Source: an uncultured Eubacterium sp.
GTDB lineage: Bacteria; Bacillota; Clostridia; Lachnospirales; Lachnospiraceae
DNA length: 25,037 nucleotides
NCBI GenBank assembly: GCA_934317205.1
Contig: CAKREL010000024.1
Location: 1-25,037 of the forward strand
Direction of reading: 5' to 3'
Of the stretch, positions 14,646 through 21,658 are shown in pieces (the first letter of the stretch is position 1; each line of letters starts with the position of its first letter). The notes beneath the pieces are model-generated. The model was not told the origin of the DNA. It worked only from the letters and a program-made list of their open reading frames with translations, and did no database searches. The position numbers were made by a program, and so were the translations under genes.

Positions 14646-15656
14646 TTATTTATTACGGTTGAAAAGTCTCTGGATATAGTCAAGGCAGCTGAGACCATAC
14701 TCTTCAGCATCACCATAACCAGTTCCGCAATATTTGTATTTTCTTTCCGGAACAGTCGGGTCAATGTTCTCTTCGTCAACATAAGCAACCGGATGAGCCA
14801 TAGAACCATCACCCATGTACCATCTGATTGGGTAGCAGTGGAAATCGAACCATTTACCTGGAATGATCTTATCAAGGTCACCACCAAGGTTCTCAACACC
14901 TACGATACCATGACCAAGCATCTCTTTATGACATGGCTCCCATGTTCCCCATACACCGATATTCTCTAAATCACCGAATTTCTCGTCATATGCTTCCTGA
15001 CCATGGATACGGATATACTCGAATTTATCAAACTCAGCATAAGCTTCCTCACCAAAGAGCTCTTTGTACTCTTCAACGATTGTCTTACCTGTTGCGCCAA
15101 GAAGGTTCATTCTTGTCATACCGTTGTTACCCATAGCTGTATGAAGCGGATGATCCAGAGCCTGTCCGTCCATAGCTACACATTTAACGCCCTGTTTTAC
15201 AAACCATTTACCAGCATCGATACCTGTACCTGCTGCATAATGATAGTAAGCTTTGGAATCATCGAAGTAACGATGCATTCCGGAGTTAAGGCAAAGGATT
15301 TTTCCTTTCAGATCGCCATCTTTAAGACCATACTCTTTCATACATGCATCAAGATGTTTGTCTGTGATCAGTCCCCAAGGCTCGATATCGATTTTGAATA
15401 CGATAGCCTCTCCTGCATAAGCATCAGCCGGCATCTCATGTGTATAACGAGCACGTTTGCCATCGAACTCATACTCCATAACGTGACGCGGTGCATCACA
15501 GTGTGTACCTGTATGCATTGTACATGTAATTCTCTGTGTTAAAACGCCACCTTTTGCCATGGAATGTGCACCAACGATTTCTGGTTTGTCGAAGTATGGC
15601 CAACGCGGAATCTCTGCACTAAACGGATGAGCTAAATCTACAACAACTTTTCCCAT
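14646..15656 (-). CDS. PF04199 'cyclase' metal-dependent hydrolase, probable dihydrophloroglucinol cyclohydrolase
   Basis: A 336-residue member of the cyclase/kynurenine-formamidase-like family (PF04199), which hydrolyses cyclic or amide substrates with a bound metal. The metal motif is H48-TGT-H52-C-D54-AP-R-H58, and a later DGQALDHPLHTAMG also fits the fold. VVDLAHPFSAEIPRWPYF opens the protein as in relatives. It is clearly longer than the usual 210-260 residues of the family, with an extended C-terminal half (PGKWFDFHCYPIRWYMGDG and beyond). Between a hydroxyacid dehydrogenase and a BKACE enzyme, it is a good candidate for the ring-opening step: dihydrophloroglucinol to (S)-3-hydroxy-5-oxohexanoate. 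Fold and motif are seen, substrate is inferred from context. AGGAGG precedes ATG. Confidence 0.8.
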   Translation of the reverse strand: MGKVVVDLAHPFSAEIPRWPYFDKPEIVGAHSMAKGGVLTQRITCTMHTGTHCDAPRHVMEYEFDGKRARYTHEMPADAYAGEAIVFKIDIEPWGLITDKHLDACMKEYGLKDGDLKGKILCLNSGMHRYFDDSKAYYHYAAGTGIDAGKWFVKQGVKCVAMDGQALDHPLHTAMGNNGMTRMNLLGATGKTIVEEYKELFGEEAYAEFDKFEYIRIHGQEAYDEKFGDLENIGVWGTWEPCHKEMLGHGIVGVENLGGDLDKIIPGKWFDFHCYPIRWYMGDGSMAHPVAYVDEENIDPTVPERKYKYCGTGYGDAEEYGLSCLDYIQRLFNRNK

Positions 15657-15729
15657 TTTATTATCCTCCTAGATTTAAAAATAGTGTTTAATATTAAAAT
15701 ATATACATAAACAAGCGAAAGCTATCAGC

Positions 15730-16677
15730 TTATTTATTGTAAAGCATCTTGATCAGATATTCATTCAGACCACCATTGATCTCGGCAATTTCTTCATCTG
15801 TGTATTTCATGAAACCTTCATGAACTCCGTCTACTTTCTCTGCACGGAAACCATTTTTGCCTTCATCAAGCATCTGTTTCAGTAATGGAGAAGCATCATG
15901 TCTGTCTTCCAGATCTTTTAATACATAATTATGAATATTGGATGTAAGCTGAGTACTTACCATATCAGAATTTACTAATGGCGGTAAGTAAGGAAGTCTC
16001 AGACCAAAGCTGTATTTACATGCGTCATCAACAGTTTTTGCATCAGCGATACCACGCTCAACAATAGAAATTGCCTCACGCCATAATGCATGCTGCATTC
16101 TGTTTGCAATGAATCCCGGAACATCCTTTTTACAAAGAACCGGTTTCTTTCCAGCTTCTGTCAGAACATCGATAACAGTCTGTGCAACCTCATCTGTAGT
16201 AGCATCTGTCTTAACAACTTCTACTAACGGAATAAGGAACGCCGGATTCCAGAAATGTGTACCGCAAAGTCTCTCACGGTGTTTACATTTTGTAGAAATT
16301 TCTGTCGGGCTCATAACGGATGTATTTGTACAGAAGATACAATCATCTGCCACATAATCCTCTAACTGAGCGAACAGATTCTGTTTCATCTCCATCTCTT
16401 CTAATACACACTCAACAACCATCTGCGCATTTTTTACACCTTCGTCGTTCAAATCCTGTGTAAAGCTGATTTTGGAGACAATTTTGTCTACATCTGCTTC
16501 TGTAACGATTTCTTTTTCAACAAGAAGTTTCATATTGTTGCGAACTTTTGCTTCTACATCTACCGGGAACACATCATATACAGTAACCTTTGCATCATCA
16601 AGTCCTGCAAGGATCTGTGCGATAGCGCTTCCCATCATTCCGCCGCCGCATACTAAGAAATTCTTAATTTTACTCAT
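15730..16677 (-). CDS. 3-hydroxyacyl-CoA-dehydrogenase-like enzyme, probable 3-hydroxy-5-oxohexanoate dehydrogenase
   Basis: A 315-residue NAD-dependent dehydrogenase of the 3HCDH family, oxidising a 3-hydroxy group to 3-keto. The Rossmann motif GGGMMG is at 11-16, with D35 at the end of the second strand as expected for NAD. The catalytic residues of the family are all present: S120 in NTSVMS, H141 in GTHFWNP, E153 in PLVEVV and N192 in GFIANR. The C-terminal domain (GLRLPYLPPLVNSDMV) differs from the GVDYPMGP-type sequence of beta-oxidation enzymes, which suggests a free hydroxyacid rather than a CoA ester. Next to a BKACE enzyme it fits conversion of (S)-3-hydroxy-5-oxohexanoate to 3,5-dioxohexanoate. 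L-carnitine dehydrogenase is a relative with the same genomic partner, but other carnitine genes are absent. Confidence 0.82.
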   Translation of the reverse strand: MSKIKNFLVCGGGMMGSAIAQILAGLDDAKVTVYDVFPVDVEAKVRNNMKLLVEKEIVTEADVDKIVSKISFTQDLNDEGVKNAQMVVECVLEEMEMKQNLFAQLEDYVADDCIFCTNTSVMSPTEISTKCKHRERLCGTHFWNPAFLIPLVEVVKTDATTDEVAQTVIDVLTEAGKKPVLCKKDVPGFIANRMQHALWREAISIVERGIADAKTVDDACKYSFGLRLPYLPPLVNSDMVSTQLTSNIHNYVLKDLEDRHDASPLLKQMLDEGKNGFRAEKVDGVHEGFMKYTDEEIAEINGGLNEYLIKMLYNK

Positions 16678-16710
16678 TTTTTTTGCATCTCCGTCTTATT
16701 AATCATTTAC

Positions 16711-16739
16711 AGGAATTCCGGTTTGGCACCGGAATTCCT
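16711..16739. terminator. Hairpin between the SDR and dehydrogenase genes
   Basis: A perfect 12-bp stem (AGGAATTCCGGT and complement) with a 5-base loop. A T-run (TATTTTTTG) follows on the plus strand only, so as a classical terminator it faces antisense transcription. In the minus-strand mRNA it is an intercistronic stem-loop. A second small hairpin, CATTATC-GAAA-GATAATG (16798-16815), follows the SDR stop. Confidence 0.55.
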
Positions 16740-16816
16740 TATTTTTTGTAATAAGTCTGCAATTATGGTTTTCAACGCCACATTACATGACCTTATCCAT
16801 TATCGAAAGATAATGA

Positions 16817-17611
16817 TTAGCAGGTTAAGTAACCGCCGCTGCAATCGCAGTTAGCGCCTGTGATGTAGTTAGAAGCATCAGAGGAAAGGAAGATAGCATA
16901 TCCAACGAAATCTTCCGGCTCAGCCAGACGTCCGATTGGCTCACGTTTCATGAAGTTCTGGTATACTGCTGATTCTGGATCAAACATCCACTCTGTTAAA
17001 TCGCTGCGGAATACAGTCGGGCAAAGAGAGTTTACATTGATGCCGTATTTTGCAGAAAGGTCACATGCCATGGAAGAAACCATAAGGTCTGCACCACCTT
17101 TGGATGTACAATATCCTGTATATCCAGCCATACCACGTTTAGAACGCTGAGATGTAACAACTACCATCTTGCCGCCTTTGCCCTGAGCAACCATCTGCTC
17201 TGCAACATATTTGCATACAACATATACAGATTTGCAATCAGCATCCATAATGTACTGCCAGTCAGCTACAGACTGCTCTAAAATATTCTGAGGTTTGTTG
17301 AAACCATGGCAAACAGCAAGAATATTGATTTCGCCATATTTCTCAACAGTAGCTTTCATTAAAGCTACAACATCCTCTTCTTTTGCAGGATCTGCTACGC
17401 AATATGCACACTCGATATTCTCTGCTTTAAACTCATCTTCAAGCTCCTGCAGTTTTGCTGCATTACGTCCAGTCATCATAACTTTTGCTCCTGCATAGCC
17501 ATAAGCTTTAGCAAGAACTTTTCCTAATGCTCCTGTTGCACCTGTTACTAATGCAACTTTTCCTTCCACTGAAAACATGTTGTCGACAAAGTCTTTCTTT
17601 AAATTTACCAT
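16817..17611 (-). CDS. SDR-family reductase, probable phloroglucinol reductase
   Basis: A 264-residue classical short-chain dehydrogenase/reductase. The cofactor loop TGATGALG is at 23-30, and R49 after the second strand (MMTGRN) points to NADPH. The catalytic set S154, Y167 and K171 (YCTSK) is intact. Two conserved places are unusual: the NNAG block is replaced by CHG at 101-103, and the catalytic-tetrad Asn position appears to be Asp (around D125). First gene of the four-enzyme cluster, it fits the NADPH-dependent reduction of phloroglucinol to dihydrophloroglucinol. Gluconate-5-dehydrogenase-like SDRs are the generic alternative. AGGAGG lies before ATG, and a TTGCAT-N17-TATACT promoter lies upstream, divergent from the cupin promoter. 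Confidence 0.82.
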   Translation of the reverse strand: MVNLKKDFVDNMFSVEGKVALVTGATGALGKVLAKAYGYAGAKVMMTGRNAAKLQELEDEFKAENIECAYCVADPAKEEDVVALMKATVEKYGEINILAVCHGFNKPQNILEQSVADWQYIMDADCKSVYVVCKYVAEQMVAQGKGGKMVVVTSQRSKRGMAGYTGYCTSKGGADLMVSSMACDLSAKYGINVNSLCPTVFRSDLTEWMFDPESAVYQNFMKREPIGRLAEPEDFVGYAIFLSSDASNYITGANCDCSGGYLTC

Positions 17612-17738
17612 TTCCCAAAATCCTCCTTTAATTTGCTTTTTGGTTTATTCTTCATTTCAAATACCCCAAATGCGGCATTTAAAAATAAATACTTGTTTGA
17701 AACTGACTGTTTTTCCCTTTGTCATTTTCATCAGCTTT

Positions 17739-17767
17739 AGTATAGTTCATGTCTCTTTTTTATGCAA
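17739..17767 (-). promoter_or_regulatory. Promoter of the SDR (ring-reduction) gene
   Basis: Minus strand TTGCAT-N17-TATACT. Directly upstream of its -35 lies ATACATACAAT (17767-17777), 9 of 11 bases like the palindromic motif of the gntR promoter, and then the perfect palindrome at 17772-17783. Confidence 0.65.
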
Positions 17768-17771
17768 TACA

Positions 17772-17803
17772 TACAATATTGTAATCAAGTTACTGTACGG
17801 TAA
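17772..17803. promoter_or_regulatory. Candidate operators between divergent promoters
   Basis: A perfect 12-bp palindrome TACAATATTGTA (17772-17783) is followed by a near-perfect one, TTACTGTACGGTAA (17790-17803, 12 of 14 bases symmetric). Their place, upstream of both -35 boxes, suits a regulator acting on both genes. The bound protein is not known; the GntR protein is the nearest candidate. Confidence 0.45.
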
Positions 17804-17862
17804 TTCAGTTTCCATTTTGTACATTATAACCAATATTTTTTTATTTTTTTCTCATGAAATTG

Positions 17863-17891
17863 TTGATTTTTCCTTATAGAGGTTGTATACT
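17863..17891 (+). promoter_or_regulatory. Promoter of the cupin gene
   Basis: Plus strand TTGATT-N17-TATACT, about 45 bases before the cupin ATG. Confidence 0.65.
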
Positions 17892-17934
17892 GTGTTTGTA
17901 AAAAATGTCAGAAAAGAAAGGAAGGTCTTAAACT

Positions 17935-18294
17935 ATGGCTGGCTACAAAATTACTAAAAAAGATGCTTATTATACTTACGAGGCACCAGGACACAAAGAG
18001 TGCAAATTATGCAGACTTCATGATCCGCAGGATATCGATGGTGGAAGACTGATCAATGGTCTTTCTCACTTCCTTCCAAGCGGCGGCGGCACAGAGTTTG
18101 CTGACAACGCTATGGAGTCCATCTACTACATCGTTGAAGGAACAATGTTATTCAAAGGCGATGACGAAGTTGAGACAGTTCTGGAAGCAGGCGACAGCGT
18201 ACATATTGCTCCGCACTCCAAAAAGAGCGTTACAAACATCGGAACAACAACAGCTCAGATGTTAGTAATCCTTTTACCGGAAGCTGCTAAATAA
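17935..18294 (+). CDS. Small cupin-domain protein
   Basis: A 119-residue single-domain cupin. Strand pattern and glycine motifs are seen in ESIYYIVEGTMLFKGDD (motif 1, about residues 62-77) and LEAGDSVHIAPHSKKSVTNIG (motif 2, about 84-104). The usual metal ligands are poorly kept: motif 1 lacks the HxH pair and has E62-type acids only, and motif 2 has Ser where the final His is expected. It may therefore be a sugar- or ligand-binding cupin or use other ligands. C23 and C26 (CKLCR) form an unusual N-terminal Cys pair. It is divergent from the SDR gene and shares its regulatory region, so it probably belongs to the same pathway. Its role there is unknown. GAAAGGAAGG precedes ATG. Confidence 0.85.
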   Translation: MAGYKITKKDAYYTYEAPGHKECKLCRLHDPQDIDGGRLINGLSHFLPSGGGTEFADNAMESIYYIVEGTMLFKGDDEVETVLEAGDSVHIAPHSKKSVTNIGTTTAQMLVILLPEAAK

Positions 18295-18328
18295 TTTATT
18301 TCAATTTAGTAAAAAATGAAATATAACG

Positions 18329-18359
18329 AAGAACCCGAATCAAATTGATTCGGGTTCTT
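18329..18359. terminator. Bidirectional terminator between cupin and ABC ATPase genes
   Basis: The strong stem AAGAACCCGAATCAA with its complement, single-base centre and T-run on the plus strand, also A/T flanked on the minus side. It ends both converging transcripts. Confidence 0.88.
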
Positions 18360-18385
18360 TTTCATCATTATGTTATTATTGTTTA

Positions 18386-19186
18386 TCAGGACAACAGGAT
18401 ACGGTCATTGTCTAACTGTGCTCCCACTCCTTCTTTAAATTTTTCAAGCAGATCTGAAACAGTCAGTCCTTTTCGTTCTTCTTCTTTGATATCCAGTACA
18501 ATCTCACCGGAATTCATCATCAAAGTACGGTTTCCAAGTTCCAAAGCTGATTGCATATTATGTGTGATCATCAGACATGTGATCTTATTTTCTGCCACAA
18601 TCCGTTTTGTCAAATTTAACACTTTTTCCGCTGTCGCAGGATCTAATGCCGCTGTGTGCTCATCCAGAAGCAAAATCTTTGGTGTTACCACTGTGGCCAT
18701 CAGAAGTGTCAACGCCTGACGCTGACCACCAGAAAGCAGTCCGACCGGATTTTTCATACGGTCTTCCAGCCCCATATCTAACAGAGCAAGTTTTTCACGG
18801 AACATCTGCTTTTCTTTCTGGGAAATTCTGCTGAAAAATTTTCCTTTTGCAGAAGAAGCCCTTAAATATGCTAATGCCAGATTCTCCTCAATACTCATAT
18901 TCGGAGCTGTACCTTTCATCGGATCCTGAAACAGATGTCCAATGTACTTACTTCTCCTATACTCTCTCTCATACGTAATATCCACATCATCCAAGATCAC
19001 AGCACCTTCATCCACAAAAAATGTTCCGCAGATTGCGTTAAACATGGTAGATTTTCCGGCACCGTTGCTTCCGATGATCGTTGCGAAATCACCATCCTCC
19101 AGCTGAAGGTTCAGATGGGATAAGGCCTTTTTCTCATTTACAGTTCCCGGATTAAATGTTTTTGATATATCAATTAACTGGAGCAT
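18386..19186 (-). CDS. trpZ: ABC importer ATP-binding protein (TrpZ-like)
   Basis: The ATPase of the tryptophan-type ABC importer, 266 residues, acting on the inner face of the membrane. Walker A GSNGAGKST is at 39-47, the signature is LLSGGQRQALTL, and Walker B is ILLLDEHTAALDP with His in place of the common Pro after Glu. H-loop ITHNM is present. Its ATG overlaps the permease stop (TAATG), giving tight coupling. It is last in the T-box-controlled trpX-trpY-trpZ order. The symbol follows the TrpXYZ naming of T-box(Trp)-regulated transporters and rests on the leader specifier rather than on the protein alone. Confidence 0.85.
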   Translation of the reverse strand: MLQLIDISKTFNPGTVNEKKALSHLNLQLEDGDFATIIGSNGAGKSTMFNAICGTFFVDEGAVILDDVDITYEREYRRSKYIGHLFQDPMKGTAPNMSIEENLALAYLRASSAKGKFFSRISQKEKQMFREKLALLDMGLEDRMKNPVGLLSGGQRQALTLLMATVVTPKILLLDEHTAALDPATAEKVLNLTKRIVAENKITCLMITHNMQSALELGNRTLMMNSGEIVLDIKEEERKGLTVSDLLEKFKEGVGAQLDNDRILLS

Positions 19187-20118
19187 TACAGACTACCTCC
19201 CCGTTTTCTTTTTGCGATTGCCGCACGTTTTGTTTTTGCAAACGCTGCTTTCTGTTTCAAATATGGCAGGGAAATTGCCACTGCTACAATAATGGATGAT
19301 ACTAGTTTCAGACATTCTGCCGGTACATTAAAACGAAGCGCAACTGCCACTATAAAACGATACAGACAGCTTCCAAGGATAACACCAAATACTCGTTTTG
19401 CCACATGTCCTTTTCCAACAAGTGTCTCACCGATGATCAGACTGGCCAGTGCGATCGTAACCTGACCAGTTCCAATATTGATATCGCAGGAACGTTGATA
19501 CTGTGCCAGTAATCCGCCGGATAATCCGGTCATTGCGTTTGCTACGCACAATCCCACAGTGATTGTAAATATCGGGCTGATGGAAGAAGCGCGCACCATA
19601 AACGGATTATCTCCGGTAGCCCGGATGGATAGTCCAAGGCGTGTTCCCAAAAACAAAATCAGGAAAATGGAGACAATGGCAATTACAATCAGGATAGTGA
19701 TAATTTCATACCATTTTCCGCCGATAGCCTCCTTTGCCAGTGTAAATACTGTTTTATTGGCAAACAGATTAATTGTGGAAGAAAATCCCATCACTGCAAT
19801 ATTAATGGTGTAAAGACCGGTATTTACAATAATACCGGCCAGAATAGACTCTACGCCAAGACGGGTTTGTAAAAATGCAGTTACAAATCCGGAGATCACT
19901 CCTGCTCCCATGGCTGCCAGTAATCCGAGGAATGGATGGCCCTGCAGCGTTACCATAGCGCACACGGCGCAGCCCAGTGTAAAACAGCCATCCGTAGACA
20001 GATCCGCGATATTTAAAATTGAAAATGATACAAACAGTGCCAGTGCTACCAGCGCATAGATACATCCCAGCTCAATGGCACTTTGTGCCAGAGAGACTGT
20101 AAAAATTGATGACAACAT
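19186..20118 (-). CDS. trpY: ABC importer permease (TrpY-like)
   Basis: The membrane channel of the importer, 310 residues, of the LivH/BPD_transp_2-like permease family. It is strongly hydrophobic with about 8-9 membrane segments, for example ALVALALFVSFSILNIADLS near the N-terminus. The conserved NIADLSTDGCFTLGC region and the coupling-helix region around STRL/GTRLGLSIRATGDNPFMVRA are visible. The C-terminus is a basic tail (KTKRAAIAKRKRGG) in the cytoplasm. It lies between the binding protein and the ATPase and starts 27 bases after trpX. Substrate is inferred from the Trp T-box. Confidence 0.86.
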   Translation of the reverse strand: MLSSIFTVSLAQSAIELGCIYALVALALFVSFSILNIADLSTDGCFTLGCAVCAMVTLQGHPFLGLLAAMGAGVISGFVTAFLQTRLGVESILAGIIVNTGLYTINIAVMGFSSTINLFANKTVFTLAKEAIGGKWYEIITILIVIAIVSIFLILFLGTRLGLSIRATGDNPFMVRASSISPIFTITVGLCVANAMTGLSGGLLAQYQRSCDINIGTGQVTIALASLIIGETLVGKGHVAKRVFGVILGSCLYRFIVAVALRFNVPAECLKLVSSIIVAVAISLPYLKQKAAFAKTKRAAIAKRKRGGSL

Positions 20119-20145
20119 AATGATTTATACTCCTGATTGTTTGTT

Positions 20146-21213
20146 TTATTCAAATTCCTGAGCAGTTTTTGTTTCTTTTACCTGCTCACACATGTCAGCA
20201 AACATGCTGTAATCCAGACCGATTTTTGCTGCTGTATCTGTATTGATAGTTGCAATACCATTGTTCATGGTCTGTACTGGAGTTGTTGCCGGATCAGCAC
20301 CATTCACCAGAATATCTACAACCATATCTGCTGTTGCTTTTCCAAGTTCTTCGTAATTAACACCATATCCGCAGAATGCGCCGTTTAATGCAAAGGAATC
20401 TGCACCACAGTACTGTGGAATCTTTGCATCCTGGAATTTTTCAAAAATTGCAAGTTCTGCTGTCATAACTGTGTTATCAGTTGGTGTAAATACTGCATCA
20501 CAGCCTGCTGCGATCAGTGCATCTGCAGCAAGGGATACCTCATCATTGGTTGTTCCTGTTTTCTCTACGTACTCTATTCCTTTTGCGTCCAGATATGCTT
20601 TTGCATCTGCAATTGGCTGTGTAGAAGAATCCTGACCTTTGTCATATAACAAACCTACTTTTTTTACATCAGGCTGTGCTGCCAGCATTAGATCCATGAT
20701 TGCTTTCGTATCCAGCATATCAGATGTACCTGTAATATTGCTGCCCGGTTTATCCATACTCTCTACCAGACCGGTGATAACCGGATCAGAAACTGCGGAA
20801 AAAACAACCGGTGTCTGTGTTTCTTCTGTAGCTGCCTGCATTACCATTGCAACCGGTGTTGCTACCGGAATGATCGCATCTACGTTATCATTGATCAGGT
20901 CACTTGCAATCTGGTTCATAACGGTTGCATCTGCCTGACCATTATAAGTATGGTCTGCATAATCAAATGTCACACCAAGTTCTTTTCCTTTTGCATCCAG
21001 TTCTTCTTTGACTGCTTTTACAATCTGATTTAAAGAAGCATCATCAACGTACTGAACGATTCCAACCTGATAAACTTTATCACTTGCTGTTTCTTCTGTT
21101 GCAGAAGTTGCATTTTTTGCATCTTTCTGATCATTTGACTGTCCACCACAGCCTGCCAGAACAGTTACTGCCATTGCACATCCAAGTGCCATTGCTAAAA
21201 ATCTCTTTTTCAT
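20146..21213 (-). CDS. trpX: ABC importer substrate-binding lipoprotein (TrpX-like)
   Basis: The extracellular binding protein of the importer, 355 residues, ABC_sub_bind family (PF04392). A lipoprotein signal peptide covers residues 1-21 with lipobox LAGC and lipidated C22, followed by a Gly/Ser/Asn-rich linker. Two alpha/beta lobes follow: YQVGIVQYVDDASLN opens lobe one, and PVVFSAVSDPVITGLV and NITGTSDMLD are typical of the family. The family also serves other ligands, but the T-box leader with a UGG specifier supports tryptophan. GAGGAGAG precedes ATG. Confidence 0.88.
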   Translation of the reverse strand: MKKRFLAMALGCAMAVTVLAGCGGQSNDQKDAKNATSATEETASDKVYQVGIVQYVDDASLNQIVKAVKEELDAKGKELGVTFDYADHTYNGQADATVMNQIASDLINDNVDAIIPVATPVAMVMQAATEETQTPVVFSAVSDPVITGLVESMDKPGSNITGTSDMLDTKAIMDLMLAAQPDVKKVGLLYDKGQDSSTQPIADAKAYLDAKGIEYVEKTGTTNDEVSLAADALIAAGCDAVFTPTDNTVMTAELAIFEKFQDAKIPQYCGADSFALNGAFCGYGVNYEELGKATADMVVDILVNGADPATTPVQTMNNGIATINTDTAAKIGLDYSMFADMCEQVKETKTAQEFE

Positions 21214-21252
21214 TTCTTTACTCTCCTCTTCTTTTAATTACGCTTATTCAAC

Positions 21253-21284
21253 GCCAGCCATCTCCATATGGCTTCTCGCCTGGC
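21253..21284 (-). other. Hairpin between T-box terminator and trpX start
   Basis: Overlapping inverted repeats GCCAG/CTGGC and AGCCAT/ATGGCT lie just after the attenuator T-run and before the trpX ribosome site. They could form a stable stem at the 5' side of the read-through message. No function is assigned. Confidence 0.45.
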
Positions 21285-21301
21285 TTTGAATATAGCAAAA
21301 A

Positions 21302-21598
21302 ACCGTCTCAGGATATACTATTCCTGAGACGGTAATAAACTGAATTATTATCGCGGTACCACTCAAATTGGCGTGACGCCCACTTTAATTATGTACGATT
21401 CATACATACCGGCTGGATAACGGGTCCGGATCCCGGCATCCCCTACTCTCAAATCAATTTCAGGAAGCCCTCAAAAGTCCATTCAGCTTTCTCCTCATGC
21501 TGCACTCACACCAACGACAGCTCTCTGAAAATCGGTTCGACATTTCTGTCTCCAGCTTACTACTCTTCTTCAACGGTTTCATCTTGTTTTCTTATATG
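21302..21598 (-). ncRNA. T-box riboswitch, apparent tryptophan specifier
   Basis: A leader of about 300 nt on the minus strand. The T-box sequence TGGTACCGCG is at 21352-21361. The attenuator follows: a 12-bp stem ACCGTCTCAGGA / TCCTGAGACGGT (21302-21333) with a T-run. Stem I features include AGTAGTAAGCTG on the 5' side and AGAGAGCTG and GGTGTGAG in the distal region (around 21502-21525). The 3' side of Stem I reads GAA-TGG-ACTTTTGAGG, placing codon TGG (21479-21481, Trp) in the specifier position. Uncharged tRNA-Trp would favour the antiterminator and switch on trpXYZ. The element is clear; the specifier is read by position, without a folded model. Confidence 0.92.
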
Positions 21599-21604
21599 TG
21601 CTTT

Positions 21605-21633
21605 AGTCTATTACATTCTTGAAGTTTTGTCAA
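21605..21633 (-). promoter_or_regulatory. Promoter of the T-box-trpXYZ operon
   Basis: Minus strand TTGACA-N17-TAGACT, 25 bases after the stop of the upstream GTPase gene and just before the T-box leader. Confidence 0.75.
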
Positions 21634-21658
21634 TCAATTTTCTGATTTTTTTCATATT

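Larger units (their letters stand above)
17612..17934. other. Divergent regulatory region between SDR and cupin genes
   Basis: A 323-base AT-rich gap without a gene. It holds the SDR promoter (17739-17767, minus), the cupin promoter (17863-17891, plus) and, between them, palindromes TACAATATTGTA (17772-17783) and TTAC-N6-GTAA (17790-17803). The SDR leader of about 120 nt (17612-17732) shows no clear structure. Confidence 0.75.
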
